Positions 9,854 through 19,776 are shown, numbered from the stretch's first letter. The stretch is 64,000 nucleotides of DNA from Scheffersomyces stipitis CBS 6054 (GCF_000209165.1 NC_009068.1:3100001-3164000); one strand, 5' to 3'. The notes: generated by a model not told the origin, from the sequence alone. Numbers and translations: made by a program.

Positions 9854-10747
9854 ATGGCTAAGTTCATCAAATCAGGCAAAGTTGGTATGTATCGAACTCA
9901 AGATAGTAAGCTCAGGTAGAGCCGGCCCCTATGCTGTTGCACTCCTTGTATCAGAATTTCACTATGAGATCTAAGAATCTTCAACGCTTCTTCAAAACCA
10001 AATCAGAGATGACAACAATTCAAAAGTCTGACAATCCCACTCTAAACAGAGGGGTAAAGTAACACCGATAGTATATGCGTTTGAATCGACGAGGATGTTT
10101 TCAATATTCAATTATTTTGAGAGTAAATGTCTATGAAATACAAGCAATAGTATTTGAGTCTCCTAGGAATATTAAAAGTCTGATCAACAAATACCATAAT
10201 CATACTTCAACATATTTCAAACAAAGGCATCAATTTGATCATTAATACGCTTTAGTAAATCTCAACGTCTCCATAACTTCACTACTTTTTTCACATTTCA
10301 AAAATTCTGAACAATTAAGCTCTACCGGAAGACAACAAATTGTTGAATCTTTACTAACCAAATCTAGCTATTGTTACTCGTGGTCGTTTCGCCGGTAAGA
10401 AGGTCGTCATCGTGAAGCCTCACGATGAAGGTACCAAGGCTCACCAATTCCCACACGCCATTGTTGTCGGTGTCGAAAGAGCTCCTTTGAAGGTCACCAA
10501 GAACTTGGGTGCTAAGAAGACTGCCAAGAGAACCAAGGTCAAGCCTTTCGTTAAGTTGGTTAACTACAACCACTTGATGCCAACCAGATACTCTTTGGAT
10601 GTTGAATCCTTCAAGTCTGTTGTCACCTCCGAAGCTTTGGAAGAACCATCCCAAAGAGAAGAAGCCAAGAAGGTTGTCAAGAAGGCCTTAGAAGAAAAGC
10701 ACCAAGCTGGTAAGAACAAGTGGTTCTTCCAAAAGTTGCACTTTTAA
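9854..10747 (+). CDS. RPL27: Ribosomal protein L27 (eL27), cytosolic, two exons
   Basis: Spliced gene for the 136-aa 60S subunit protein eL27. Exon 1 is 9854-9884 (31 nt, [10 protein letters not shown] plus one base) and exon 2 is 10368-10747; joining restores the Ala codon and the frame (411 nt in all). The donor is GTATGT, the branch site TACTAAC at 10352-10358 and the acceptor TAG at 10365-10367. Exon 2 encodes [20 protein letters not shown] and ends [11 protein letters not shown], typical of eL27. As I recall, the Saccharomyces paralogues also have a 31-nt first exon. Codon use is strongly biased with no CTG, as expected of a highly expressed gene. Confidence 0.97.
9885..10367 (+). other. 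RPL27 intron
   Basis: 483-nt spliceosomal intron: GTATGT donor, TACTAAC branch site at 10352-10358, TAG acceptor. The branch adenosine (10357) is only 10 nt from the acceptor G. I looked for snoRNA boxes inside and found none convincing. Confidence 0.95.
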
Positions 10748-11372
10748 AGAAAATCCATCATATATCATCATAATTATAATAATGGGTTCTTTTTAAAATA
10801 TGTTAATTAGTTTTTTTCTGTTGTTTTTTCTTGCATGGGTTTAAAATAAACAATAATTTCACGATAAACAACACAGATGTGGTAAACTCTACTCTTTGTA
10901 TATTTACTGGACGTATTAATACAATACATACAACAATACTTTATAATGACAACTGTAAGGAAAGTGAAAAATTTGAAAAATACTGCACACTGCCGACACC
11001 CAAGGTTTAACTGGGGAAGAGGTGGGGGAAGGTCACAAGAGACAGCTGGCTGATATGGCTGGTGAAAATGCAAGTAGGTGACGAAGCGAATGTACGTAGT
11101 GTTTGAAGTTTTGCGAAGAACACCAAATGAAACAGAGACTTGAATGATTCTTTGTCAACCTTGTTTCCTACCAGCAATGTAACTTGCTCAAATCGCGAAT
11201 AACTACAATTAGATGGAGAAAGCCAGCAAATACCATTGAATTGGCAAGTGAAATTGTATTTTCAAGATCTCAATTCTACTAAATGACCCAATAATCAATG
11301 ATATATCATCCTATCTTACGTCTATGTAACTGTATTGTCCTCATAAGAAACAGGGGAGCGCCATCGTCTCTT

Positions 11373-11378
11373 CACGTG
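11373..11378. promoter_or_regulatory. CACGTG box upstream of WRS1
   Basis: TTCACGTGAC, ending 134 bp before the WRS1 start codon, in the distance band used by the other CACGTG boxes of this window. Confidence 0.5.
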
Positions 11379-11443
11379 ACACAACTCTAGCCAGACGAAA
11401 ACCATCCTGCACATGAGACCGAAATATATCTACAAAATTTATC

Positions 11444-11450
11444 TGACTCA
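11444..11450 (+). promoter_or_regulatory. Gcn4-type site upstream of WRS1
   Basis: TGACTCA, the full Gcn4 bZIP consensus, begins 69 bp upstream of the WRS1 start. Aminoacyl-tRNA synthetase genes are classic general-amino-acid-control targets, so the placement is meaningful. Confidence 0.6.
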
Positions 11451-11512
11451 ATCTTTTGAATGTGTCATAGATAAGGTTAAGCTCTTCTTATAGAAAACAT
11501 AGCAAACATACG

Positions 11513-12787
11513 ATGTCTGTAGAAGAAGGCGTAGCCAAGTTGGCTGTGACTGACGAAGTTGAACAAAAGGTTACTCCCTGGGAAGTGGAAGGTGCTGTGG
11601 TCGATGGAAAGGCTCAGGGCATTGACTATGATAGATTGATTCAACAATTCGGCACTAAAGCCATTACTGGTGAAACTTTAAGTCGTTTCCAAGCAGTTAC
11701 TGGTCAAGAGCCTCATCCTTTCTTAAAGAGAGGCGTTTTCTTTTCAGAAAGAGACTTGACGAAGATCTTGAACTTGTACGAGGCTGGTGAACCTTTCTTC
11801 TTGTATACTGGAAGAGGTCCCTCATCTGACTCGATGCATTTGGGCCATATGATTCCTTTTGTATTCACCAAATGGTTGCAAGATGTATTTGACGTTCCTT
11901 TAGTCATTGAGTTGACTGACGACGAGAAGTTTTTATTCAAGCCCAAGTTGACTATTCAAGATGTCAAGGGATTTGCTGTAGATAATTGCAAGGACATCAT
12001 CGCAGTGGGATTCAAGCCTGAGAACACATTTATCTTTTCGGACTTGGAATATATGGGGGGAGCCTTCTACGAAAACGTCGTGAGAACTTCCAGACAGATC
12101 ACCACGTCTACTGCTAAAGCCGTATTTGGCTTCCAAGACTCTGACTGTATTGGAAAAGTGCACTTTGCCAGTATCCAGATCGCTACGGCTTTCCCATCTT
12201 CTTTCCCTGATATCTTAGGTTTACCGGCCAAGACTCCCTGCTTGATTCCCTGTGCCATCGACCAAGATCCGTACTTTAGAGTTTGCAGAGATGTAGCTGA
12301 TAAGTTGAAATTCGCCAAACCAGCCTTGATCCACGCCAAATTCTTTCCAGCTTTGCAAGGAGCCACTACCAAGATGTCTGCTTCTGATACCACAACTTCG
12401 ATTTTTATGACGGATACTGCCAACCAGATCAAGAAGAAGATCAACAAGTACGCTTTCTCCGGTGGTCAACAAACTCTCGAAGACCATAGAAAATTGGGAG
12501 GCAATCCGGAAGTCGACGTAGCCTACCAGTACTTATCATTCTTCTCTGAAGATGACGAAAAGTTGAAGACCTTGGCCGATGGTTACAGAAAGGGAGAAGT
12601 TTTGTCTGGTGAAATGAAGCAAGAGTGTATCACTGTCTTGCAAGATTTTGTAAAGGCATACCAAGAGAGAAGAGGCAAGGTTGACCAAGCCACTGTTGAC
12701 TCGTTCATGAAGCCACACAAGTTAGTGTTTGGCCAGAAAGAAAGACTCGTCCCAGTCAAACCTAAAGAATCTAAGGAGAAGAAGTAG
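11513..12787 (+). CDS. WRS1: Cytosolic tryptophanyl-tRNA synthetase
   Basis: 424-aa class Ic aminoacyl-tRNA synthetase that charges tRNA-Trp in the cytosol. The HIGH signature appears as HLGH (residues 109-112, within PSSDSMHLGHMIPF) and the KMSKS signature as KMSAS (287-291, within GATTKMSASDT), both typical of eukaryotic TrpRS. Other family blocks are VIELTDDEKFLFK and PALIHAKFFPALQG. Length matches the yeast enzyme and there is no mitochondrial presequence, so this is the cytosolic form. The tail is Lys-rich. A Gcn4-type site and CACGTG lie in the promoter. The gene converges on the POC4-like gene with 165 bp between stops. Confidence 0.96.
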   Translation: MSVEEGVAKLAVTDEVEQKVTPWEVEGAVVDGKAQGIDYDRLIQQFGTKAITGETLSRFQAVTGQEPHPFLKRGVFFSERDLTKILNLYEAGEPFFLYTGRGPSSDSMHLGHMIPFVFTKWLQDVFDVPLVIELTDDEKFLFKPKLTIQDVKGFAVDNCKDIIAVGFKPENTFIFSDLEYMGGAFYENVVRTSRQITTSTAKAVFGFQDSDCIGKVHFASIQIATAFPSSFPDILGLPAKTPCLIPCAIDQDPYFRVCRDVADKLKFAKPALIHAKFFPALQGATTKMSASDTTTSIFMTDTANQIKKKINKYAFSGGQQTLEDHRKLGGNPEVDVAYQYLSFFSEDDEKLKTLADGYRKGEVLSGEMKQECITVLQDFVKAYQERRGKVDQATVDSFMKPHKLVFGQKERLVPVKPKESKEKK

Positions 12788-12952
12788 TATAGACTCTACT
12801 AGATAATCATTTCATAATCATAAATACAAGCATAAATGTCATATAATCATTTACACTAACATTGTATCATTTCAATAGCCAGCTCGTTGGCTGGCATTTT
12901 AACAATTAGGTCTATATCTATATCTGTGTGCCACATGCCACTACATTGTTGT

Positions 12953-13390
12953 CTACAACAACTTCTTGGTATTTTCCAAGATAAACATGAGTTTTTCAAA
13001 ATCACTGTCCTCAGTCTCATCACCTTTTCCGAACCATTTGGACCCAATAGAAAGTATTGCACTCTTTGGGTTGGCAGATGCCAATATCAACTTTCCTATT
13101 TGGGCTGCCACGATCAGAATCTTCATATTGGCATGGTTTCCCACTAAAAGAACGGGCTCTACGCCTAAATCACTATCACTATTGGACAATGCTGCTGAGT
13201 AGTTTATCGTCGCCCTGGACGAAATCGGTATTTCAAAAGTTGTGTCCATTACTCCGTTGAACTGGATGTTCAATACCATACGATCAGCATATTCTATCTT
13301 GTGGAAAAATATTTCCGTAGATCTATCATCTTTGTAATAAGCACTAAATGCAGAGCTGAGACCCGTTGAATCCTTCTGAATCTCGGTCAT
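12953..13390 (-). CDS. POC4: Probable proteasome assembly chaperone 4 (Poc4/Pba4-like)
   Basis: 145-aa protein without transmembrane segments. It follows the order of blocks in the PAC4/PSMG4 family: a FFHKIEYADRMVLNIQFNG strand pair near the start, a central PVLLVGNHANMKILIVAAQIGKLILASANP, and a C-terminal short helix (EDSDFEKLMFILENTKKLL). Length agrees with yeast Poc4 (about 148 aa). In that family, Poc3-Poc4 dimers chaperone assembly of the proteasome alpha ring. I recognise this by pattern rather than by a diagnostic motif, so the call is tentative; a conserved protein of unknown function is the alternative. CACGTG lies 89 bp upstream of the ATG. Confidence 0.5.
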   Translation of the reverse strand: MTEIQKDSTGLSSAFSAYYKDDRSTEIFFHKIEYADRMVLNIQFNGVMDTTFEIPISSRATINYSAALSNSDSDLGVEPVLLVGNHANMKILIVAAQIGKLILASANPKSAILSIGSKWFGKGDETEDSDFEKLMFILENTKKLL

Positions 13391-13479
13391 GATCGGAGAA
13401 TTGACAGCAACTGTTCAGGATGAAGATTCCATAGTTTGGAAACTTTCAAAAGACCATTAGACTCTTGACATAATTCACT

Positions 13480-13485
13480 CACGTG
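13480..13485. promoter_or_regulatory. CACGTG box upstream of the POC4-like gene
   Basis: CTCACGTGATCAG, 89 bp before the start codon of the minus-strand gene. Confidence 0.5.
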
Positions 13486-13872
13486 ATCAGAGGCACATGC
13501 AATTTCAATCAATGCTGTCGGGCAGGTAAATTTGGTAAATTTGGTCGAAATGACGTTGATCAGTCTTGCCAGTTTTCAGTAGTACACGGCTGTGTCTAAC
13601 CGAGAAACTTTTTAAGTTCTGAAATCCGTTTCCTGAAAAATTTCGGAAATCTCTCAGTCCATTTTGAATTATGTACTTGGTCATTTCCCCGGACTTGGCA
13701 CTCTTGAGCAAATCGGCCGTGAAAAATCACGTGCTATTATTTCCGGCCGTCGTAGAAACTACCTAGTCCTGTCACGGCACTCTCCAGAAGACATCTAAGC
13801 CAGGGAGCAAATTCTAAGAGGTTCATAAGACAATACCGAGTCGGAGAGTCCTACCAATCTCAGTAAATATTT

Positions 13873-13884
13873 AGTCTGCAGACT
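13873..13884. repeat. 12-bp perfect palindrome upstream of RIB3
   Basis: AGTCTGCAGACT reads the same on both strands, 331-342 bp upstream of the RIB3 start. The half-site AGTCTG/CAGACT is the same as in the inverted repeat at 5183-5198, there with a 2-bp spacer. Confidence 0.6.
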
Positions 13885-13932
13885 GTAGCTGAAAGAGCTG
13901 CCGTTTCATTATAAACTTGAGATTTTGAAGTA

Positions 13933-13962
13933 GACCGAAACAGATTTACATCTGCTTCGGTC
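13933..13962. repeat. Long inverted repeat (hairpin) upstream of RIB3
   Basis: Left arm GACCGAAACAGAT at 13933-13945, loop TTAC, right arm ATCTGCTTCGGTC at 13950-13962. Arms pair at 12 of 13 positions. It lies 253-282 bp upstream of the RIB3 start. It could be a two-fold DNA site containing CCG...CGG triplets (Zn2Cys6 type) or, if transcribed, an RNA stem. Confidence 0.65.
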
Positions 13963-14214
13963 GCAGTCGCACCGGATCAGACCATTACCGAGGGCCCGCT
14001 GGAAAATTATTCATAGTTACAAATATTACAAATAGAAGTCTGTCAGCAGCTTTCTTCCAAATTTAATCATTATTCTGAACTAATTGTAATTGTTATTTAG
14101 AGCGCCGGCTACTGGTATCATTATTTTGTGAAATTCGAATTACTTTCGTATATCTTTTCTTTGTTGAGCTGAGTGAACTTTTCTGAGATTTTTCATATTT
14201 CAGCCATAGTTAAC

Positions 14215-14826
14215 ATGTCCATTTTCACACCCATTCCAGAAGCTCTTGAAGCTTTCAAAAACGGAGAATTCTTGGTCGTCATGGACGACGAGGACCGTGA
14301 GAATGAAGGCGACTTAATCATTGCTGCCGAAAAGACCACCCAGGAAAAAATGGCCTTCTTAGTTCGTCACTCTTCGGGCTATGTATGTGCTCCATTATCT
14401 ACAGAGAGAGCTGACCAACTTGGATTACAGCCTATGCTTGCTGACAGAACAGATAGACACGGAACTGCTTATACGGTGTCATGTGACTATGCAGACGGAA
14501 CCACAACGGGGATTTCGGCCCACGACAGAGCTTTGACGGCGAGAAAGTTAGCTGATCCTACCTCTAAGCCAGAAGACTTCATAAGACCAGGCCATCTCTT
14601 GCCCTTGAGGGCTGTACCAGGTTTGGTTTCTAAGAGAAGAGGCCACACCGAGTCAGCTGTGCAGTTGTGTAAATTGAGCGGCTTGCAACCTGCTGCCGTT
14701 ATCTGTGAATTGGTCAGAGACGAAGATGGCTTGATGCTGAGATTGGACGACTGTATCGAGTTCAGCAAGAAACACAACATCAAAATCATCAACATCAAGC
14801 AGTTGGTGGAACATATCTCCAAGTAA
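14215..14826 (+). CDS. RIB3: 3,4-dihydroxy-2-butanone-4-phosphate synthase (riboflavin synthesis)
   Basis: 203-aa enzyme that converts ribulose 5-phosphate to dihydroxybutanone phosphate and formate, supplying the four-carbon unit of riboflavin. The start is the ATG at 14215 (MSIFTPIPEALEAF); upstream in-frame sequence begins at a non-ATG codon and is not part of the family. The acidic active-site loop DDEDRENEGD occupies residues 24-33, followed by RHSSGYVCAPL, TDRHGTAYTVS, the GHLLPLRA block and RRGHTESAVQL. It is a stand-alone enzyme without a GTP cyclohydrolase II domain, as in other yeasts. RIB7 lies 36 kb away in the same window. The upstream region is palindrome-rich. Confidence 0.96.
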   Translation: MSIFTPIPEALEAFKNGEFLVVMDDEDRENEGDLIIAAEKTTQEKMAFLVRHSSGYVCAPLSTERADQLGLQPMLADRTDRHGTAYTVSCDYADGTTTGISAHDRALTARKLADPTSKPEDFIRPGHLLPLRAVPGLVSKRRGHTESAVQLCKLSGLQPAAVICELVRDEDGLMLRLDDCIEFSKKHNIKIINIKQLVEHISK

Positions 14827-15136
14827 GTTTGGCAAGTCGCTTGTAACTTCATTAATGTGTTTGGCATAAATTATCATTTACATTTTTCGCAGCCATCTAA
14901 TGACAATGCTTCAGAACCTTAAACCTCTCTGCTACGCATTAATAGATAAAACTTCTAATCTTTAATGTATATATTTATAGTTGTACGTAATTCAAGACAC
15001 TCTAAGCTTATTGTAGTATTTGAATATCATAATAAACTCTTAGCTCTACTTGTTAATAGATAATCTTTCTAATGTGTATATATTTTTATGTATACCCAAG
15101 ATACTATGCATATCCTAGATACTCTATAGTACAACT
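14827..15136. other. Convergent 3' region of RIB3 and DIS3
   Basis: 310 bp of AT-rich sequence between two stop codons, presumably holding both polyadenylation regions. Nothing else seen. Confidence 0.6.
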
Positions 15137-18106
15137 TCAACGCAAAAGTAATTGCGCCTTTCTGTTACCACTGACTTCATCTTTAACTGACTTCACATCT
15201 ACATTAACTTTGTCAAAAACTGCAACTCTTCTTTCCTTACCTTGGAGATCAGTGAACTTCAACTCGTACTTGTCTTCATCATAGATAGCAGTGTTCACAT
15301 CACCTAACATCTCAAGCTTTATCAAACCTTCAATGCCAAACTTGGGCACAAGAACAACAATTCCGTTGTTGAAACACTTGATCACATACCCTTCATGTTC
15401 GGCTTCATTATTTTTCATAACTTGTCCAACATAGTACTCAATACTGGCACGGCCAGCAAATTGTGCACTTCTGTGTCTTCTATTGATATTCTTGACAATT
15501 GTCTCCATTTTGTTTTTGTCTCTGTGACTCAAGTCCAAGTTTTCATAACCAATTGCACCAGCCAACTGTCTGTGTGCTACAACATCACAGTATCTTCTGA
15601 TAGGTGACGTAAAATGTGTGTAGATATCTACAGCCAAACCATAGTGTCTGAATTCAGGATATCCGTACGACCCAGATGAGAAGTACTCAGCTGCCATCAT
15701 ACATCTAGTTGACATGATACGCAAAAGGGTGTTGAAATATGGATCTTGTGGATCTTCACATCTATCCAACGAGTCCGCCAAAGCTCTGGAACTCTCCAAA
15801 GAAATAGACAAGCCTGGCTTTCTCACACTCAACATATCGTTCAACTGCTCGAAATTTGTTGCTGGAGGAGGTGCGTGTCTTCTTAACATCGCAGTTTGTG
15901 GATATGAATCGTAAATCTTTCTGGCTACGGAAATGTTGGCCAACAACATGAACTCTTCAACAAGAGAGTTGGTCTCCAATAACTTCTTGATTTCAACCTC
16001 ATTGGGATCTGACGTCTCACTATCCATGTGGACCTTGACTTCCGGCGATGCTAAGTTTAAGGCACCGGCATCCAATCTCTGCTGTTTGAGCTTTTTGGAA
16101 AGCTTCAACAAGATTCTCATCGATTCAGTCAACTCGTCAGTTTGTGACTTATCGTCGATCCGGGTTTGGGCTCTTTCGTAAGAAAAGGCTTCTCTGGACT
16201 TGATCACTGACTTCATGTACTCAACCTTGACAATGTTAGCATTGTCATCCAATTCCCAAATAACTGAAAAGGCAAACCTGTCCACATATGGCTTCAACGA
16301 ACACAAATTAGTACCCAACAACATGGGCAACATGTCGATTCTTTTATCCACCAAGTAGACAGATGTACCCCTAGAGGCACCTTCTTGATCTAATGCTGTG
16401 TTAGGCTTAACGAAATGGGTCACATCAGCTATATGAACACCAACTTCGTAGTTGCCGTTGGGGAGTGGTTTTGCATGTAAGGCATCATCGATATCCACAC
16501 AGTTGGGTGGATCGATAGAACATACCAACTTGTCTCTCAAGTCAACCCTCTTCTTGAGCTTGGGATCGTCTGTGTTGACAAGATCTGGAACAACCCAATT
16601 GTCACCTTCTTCCGGCAAACAGTCCAAGACATTCTTGGAGAAGGGTCTGTACTCTACATCATGTTCCAACAACAATGCCTCAGTTTCAGCCTCGGCACTT
16701 TCTATTTCACCAAGAGTTCTCACAAAATGTCCATTTGGATAACGAGAATCTGCTGGCCATGAGTCCACAACAACAACGATTCTCTGACCTAAGAACTCCT
16801 TGGCTTTTCTTGTTCTGATCCTGATCTTAGGCAATACCTTGTCCATCAAGATGACAAAACAGCTCTTGGAAGCATTACCAGTATCGTCGCTAGAAACAGA
16901 AGATGGTGCGATTTGCCCTACGTAGTATCTCCATGATCTTCTCATAATACCTACAACTCTAGCAGTAGGCTGAAGTCTCTTTTGCACTCCTGCTGAAGAA
17001 GAAGTAGCCTTCAATGCTTCCTGGGCCAACAAAATTCTTTCTTTATCGGAAACTACACCGGAGCCTGCAGAACCGACATCTTCTTCATCTTCATCGTTGG
17101 CGTTGTCGTTAGAACCAATGTTACTTTCTTCCACTATCGTGGTAGAAGGTTCTCTCCATTTATCTTTGGGTAACAACTCTACTATAACTGAATCCGAGTT
17201 GAAGGCACGGTTGAGGTTCTGGGAGCCGACAATCAAAAGTGGCTTCCTGAAAGCTGGAACTTGCACTGTACCTTGAAGAAAGTTGTACGAAGAGATATTC
17301 AACATACCCTGATAAAGAGTACCATTCTTGACACCAGCCATGATTCTCGAGTTCGAGTAGTACTCCGGAAATGACGCCTCATTCTCGTTATGGAAGTCTA
17401 CTCCACTGTTGATATCACTTGGAATCAAGTCCCTTAAGTCTTCACCATTAGGTAAATCATCGAAGTACTCTACAAGGGATCGGGCATCTATCTTCTCAGC
17501 ACGAGCCTTTTGACGGTTATCAGCGTCATTACAGATAAAAATGATTCCTATATCGTTTTCAGAATGGTTGGTCTTCATGTGAGTACCGAACCACGAAGCC
17601 ACCTTCCGGATGGCTCTGTCGTTTCTATCGTTTATGGACTCGTTCTTGTTTCTCGTGATGTAAGTAGCTTCAGCGTACTCGTTGTGAAATACGATAAAAC
17701 GCTTATCTTCTGATTTCACCAAACCCCGAAGTCGCTGGTAGATAGGGAAGGATCTATTTTTCACTTCTTCCAAAACTGTCTGAGGCACAATTACGTCGTA
17801 GAAACAACTGACGTTCTCCAACAAATCGATGGCATGAAGAATGATATTGGTGTCTACTACTATGTAATGGCGCAAACCAGATTTAGTCTTGCTTGGGTTC
17901 TCGGACAAGATGAAACGAGGGAGCTCACCTGCTGCATCCGTCTTGATGATGTCGTGACAAACTTTACATGCCTTGGAGTAGCATGGTATATCGTCTCTTA
18001 AGTAGTGTTCCCTAACAATCTTTTGGGCTCCACCATTACGAGACCTCACGAACACCTTGGAGGTGACACTAAGTCCACTAGACAATCGTTTTCTGTTCCC
18101 AATCAT
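15137..18106 (-). CDS. DIS3: Exosome catalytic subunit Dis3/Rrp44
   Basis: 989-aa RNase II-family exonuclease plus PIN endonuclease, the catalytic subunit of the RNA exosome in nucleus and cytoplasm. The N-terminal CR3 motif Cys-Tyr-Ser-Lys-Ala-Cys-Lys-Val-Cys lies at 42-50. The PIN domain starts [17 protein letters not shown] (acidic Asp85). Cold-shock domains follow, then the RNB domain with [13 protein letters not shown] at about residues 530-545 carrying the catalytic aspartates, [16 protein letters not shown] and a C-terminal S1 domain ([12 protein letters not shown]). Length agrees with yeast Dis3 (about 1000 aa). No key residue seems missing. It converges on RIB3. Confidence 0.97.
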   Translation of the reverse strand: MIGNRKRLSSGLSVTSKVFVRSRNGGAQKIVREHYLRDDIPCYSKACKVCHDIIKTDAAGELPRFILSENPSKTKSGLRHYIVVDTNIILHAIDLLENVSCFYDVIVPQTVLEEVKNRSFPIYQRLRGLVKSEDKRFIVFHNEYAEATYITRNKNESINDRNDRAIRKVASWFGTHMKTNHSENDIGIIFICNDADNRQKARAEKIDARSLVEYFDDLPNGEDLRDLIPSDINSGVDFHNENEASFPEYYSNSRIMAGVKNGTLYQGMLNISSYNFLQGTVQVPAFRKPLLIVGSQNLNRAFNSDSVIVELLPKDKWREPSTTIVEESNIGSNDNANDEDEEDVGSAGSGVVSDKERILLAQEALKATSSSAGVQKRLQPTARVVGIMRRSWRYYVGQIAPSSVSSDDTGNASKSCFVILMDKVLPKIRIRTRKAKEFLGQRIVVVVDSWPADSRYPNGHFVRTLGEIESAEAETEALLLEHDVEYRPFSKNVLDCLPEEGDNWVVPDLVNTDDPKLKKRVDLRDKLVCSIDPPNCVDIDDALHAKPLPNGNYEVGVHIADVTHFVKPNTALDQEGASRGTSVYLVDKRIDMLPMLLGTNLCSLKPYVDRFAFSVIWELDDNANIVKVEYMKSVIKSREAFSYERAQTRIDDKSQTDELTESMRILLKLSKKLKQQRLDAGALNLASPEVKVHMDSETSDPNEVEIKKLLETNSLVEEFMLLANISVARKIYDSYPQTAMLRRHAPPPATNFEQLNDMLSVRKPGLSISLESSRALADSLDRCEDPQDPYFNTLLRIMSTRCMMAAEYFSSGSYGYPEFRHYGLAVDIYTHFTSPIRRYCDVVAHRQLAGAIGYENLDLSHRDKNKMETIVKNINRRHRSAQFAGRASIEYYVGQVMKNNEAEHEGYVIKCFNNGIVVLVPKFGIEGLIKLEMLGDVNTAIYDEDKYELKFTDLQGKERRVAVFDKVNVDVKSVKDEVSGNRKAQLLLR

Positions 18107-18387
18107 CTTGAGAAATTATGGAAACGTAAGAATATACGAATAATTGAATATTTCATAATCTGAATCTCAAATATTCAAAGATTTTGTACTAATGTAAGCA
18201 TCGCATCTGAGCTTTTTCTGTGCCTGCAGAGAGTGCAGTTGCAAAATTCGGTATTTATACTGGTTGGATTTGAAGAAGACAAAATTTACAGTATGGGAAG
18301 AAGAACATAAGAAAGTGGCAAAGATAATGGAATGAAGATTATAACCTTTGTGTATATGATTTTTTATGGTTTGAAATTTCATTTGCT
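18107..18387. other. Intergenic: DIS3 promoter and 3' end of an orphan gene
   Basis: 281 bp, AT-rich; no regulatory motif I can name. Confidence 0.5.
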
Positions 18388-19455
18388 TCAAGTTTGTGTT
18401 GTTCTTTGTCTATGTAATGTTGATCTCAACTGGCCCACGACTGAGTCTGTCCTGCTGGGACGAAGTAACATGAGAGGAGACTTTTGGAATGAGTAATAGC
18501 TGTCACTGTCCGAGTCTTCGTCTTGGACTTCTTTTGAACTTTGATTTTCAAGGGGCGATGGTGCGCTAATGACATCAATATACTCAAATTGTGAGAAGCC
18601 TGATCCAGAACCACCTCTTCTAGGAGAAGTGGTCGGTGGGTTACTTCGTGATTGAATATGTGTAGGAGAAACAAAATCAGACTCTTGTGGAAGATGGTTG
18701 ATATTTGGTTGCATTTCAACACTGGTATGGACCACCACCGGTTCGGTAGCTCCGTTTGTTACCAGGTTTATTGATGGTCTTGCTACATCGCCATTGGAGG
18801 GACTAAGCGATGGAAAATCTTGGTATCTTCTATTATTTCTTCTTCTGGAGCGGCTAGTTATAACTTCTAGGCTCCACACAGAGTTGTTCCGCTCTGGTTG
18901 GTTGGCGGAAGGTTGTCTTCCCCAAATGTTGAAGCTGTCTCTCGTTTTCTGGATATCCTCGACAGTATCCTGTTTGAACTTAATAGAAGATTTCAGTCGG
19001 CTGGGGTATAGTGAATCAAGAAAAGGCGAAGATGTCAGTGTGATAAGAGAAAGTTTCTCGGCTGAGAGAAGAGGATTTGACATTGCAAGACTTGAACCAA
19101 ATGGCAGTTGCTCGTTCTTAGTTGGTGGTTTTGTCCTTCTTGTAAATCTAGTGAGAAATTTAAGCACAACATCTCTTTTTCGAAGAGGCGGATTTTGCAA
19201 AATCGGTGAAGTTGACGTAGGCGGCAAAAGCAGATACTTCAGTGGTACTTCTCCTTCGTCTGGAACACTTTTCATGGATATGAAATCAAAATTATCTCGG
19301 ACATCTACAAAATCATCTCTACTGAATCGGCGTTTAAGTAGTAGAGACAGAGGTTGGTAGCGATTGATGAGGGCTGGATCACGAAGTTCCTGTAAGGACG
19401 CCACACCAAGACGATGTGGTGTTTCCATAAGACACCCACCAACTGCAAATCCCAT
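18388..19455 (-). CDS. Protein of unknown function, 355 aa, N terminus MGFAVGGC
   Basis: I do not recognise this protein. The frame stays open from 19503, but its first ATG is at 19455, giving MGFAVGGCLMETPHRLGV. A glycine at position 2 and a cysteine at 8 recall lipidated N termini, though Phe at position 3 argues against standard N-myristoylation. A second ATG at residue 10 is also possible. A basic patch FLTRFTRRTKPPTK lies near residue 105, SRSRRRNNRR in the middle, and the C-terminal half is Ser/Pro/Asn-rich with an acidic DEDSDSDSYYSF segment. No transmembrane helix or catalytic motif. The long frame and non-random composition support a real gene, probably a lineage-limited regulatory protein. 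Confidence 0.55.
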   Translation of the reverse strand: MGFAVGGCLMETPHRLGVASLQELRDPALINRYQPLSLLLKRRFSRDDFVDVRDNFDFISMKSVPDEGEVPLKYLLLPPTSTSPILQNPPLRKRDVVLKFLTRFTRRTKPPTKNEQLPFGSSLAMSNPLLSAEKLSLITLTSSPFLDSLYPSRLKSSIKFKQDTVEDIQKTRDSFNIWGRQPSANQPERNNSVWSLEVITSRSRRRNNRRYQDFPSLSPSNGDVARPSINLVTNGATEPVVVHTSVEMQPNINHLPQESDFVSPTHIQSRSNPPTTSPRRGGSGSGFSQFEYIDVISAPSPLENQSSKEVQDEDSDSDSYYSFQKSPLMLLRPSRTDSVVGQLRSTLHRQRTTQT

Positions 19456-19776
19456 TACGAAACAGTAGTGGTTACTACTAAGAGAAAGACTACAGCATAG
19501 CACTCACAAATTACTGCTATAAGTAAAACGGTTGCAAAATGCGTAGATAGACAGGACGGAAAAAAGAAAAAACCGAAAAGTTCAGAGGTGTTGCTTGCGT
19601 TTGAAATTTTGTATGCGACTCACGTGATCTATTATTCGCACTCTGTGGGCCAATAAAATGCCGTCGTCGCCAGACCCGAGCTCAATATGAAAAATTGTAC
19701 TAGAGTTGAACAATAATTATCATAAGAACTACTACAGTAGATACTGTTCTTTTCCAGCTAATTCACACACTAGACA
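19456..19776. other. Divergent promoter of the orphan gene and ATP19
   Basis: 321 bp with CACGTG at 19621-19626, 150 bp from the ATP19 start and about 165 bp from the orphan start. Confidence 0.55.
19621..19626. promoter_or_regulatory. CACGTG box upstream of ATP19
   Basis: CTCACGTGATC, centrally placed between the two divergent genes. Cbf1-type sites at respiratory genes are known in several yeasts; the link here is inference. Confidence 0.5.

Larger units (their letters stand above)
10748..11512. other. Intergenic: RPL27 3' end and WRS1 promoter
   Basis: 765 bp. It carries CACGTG at 11373-11378 and a TGACTCA at 11444-11450 close to WRS1. The open frame on the minus strand around 10807-11073 has no ATG at its head and no family look. 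Confidence 0.55.
13391..14214. other. Divergent intergenic region between the POC4-like gene and RIB3
   Basis: 824 bp, unusually rich in palindromes and CGG/CCG triplets for this genome. It holds CACGTG at 13480-13485 and 13728-13733, a 9-bp direct repeat (GGTAAATTT twice) at 13525-13542, CGGCCGT at 13714-13720 and 13744-13750, a 12-bp palindrome at 13873-13884 and a 13-bp-arm hairpin at 13933-13962. No coding frame is convincing. Confidence 0.65.

Noticed and set aside
9885..10367. snoRNA inside the RPL27 intron
   Set aside because: C-like GATGACA and D-like CTGA are present, but spacing and terminal pairing do not fit a box C/D RNA, and I saw no H/ACA hinge.
18388..18420. N-myristoylation of the orphan protein
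   Set aside because: Gly2 is present, but Phe at position 3 is disfavoured by the usual N-myristoyl transferase rule.
18388..19503. Extended start of the orphan gene at 19503
   Set aside because: The frame opens with GTG; the first ATG is 19455, so the longer version was not used.
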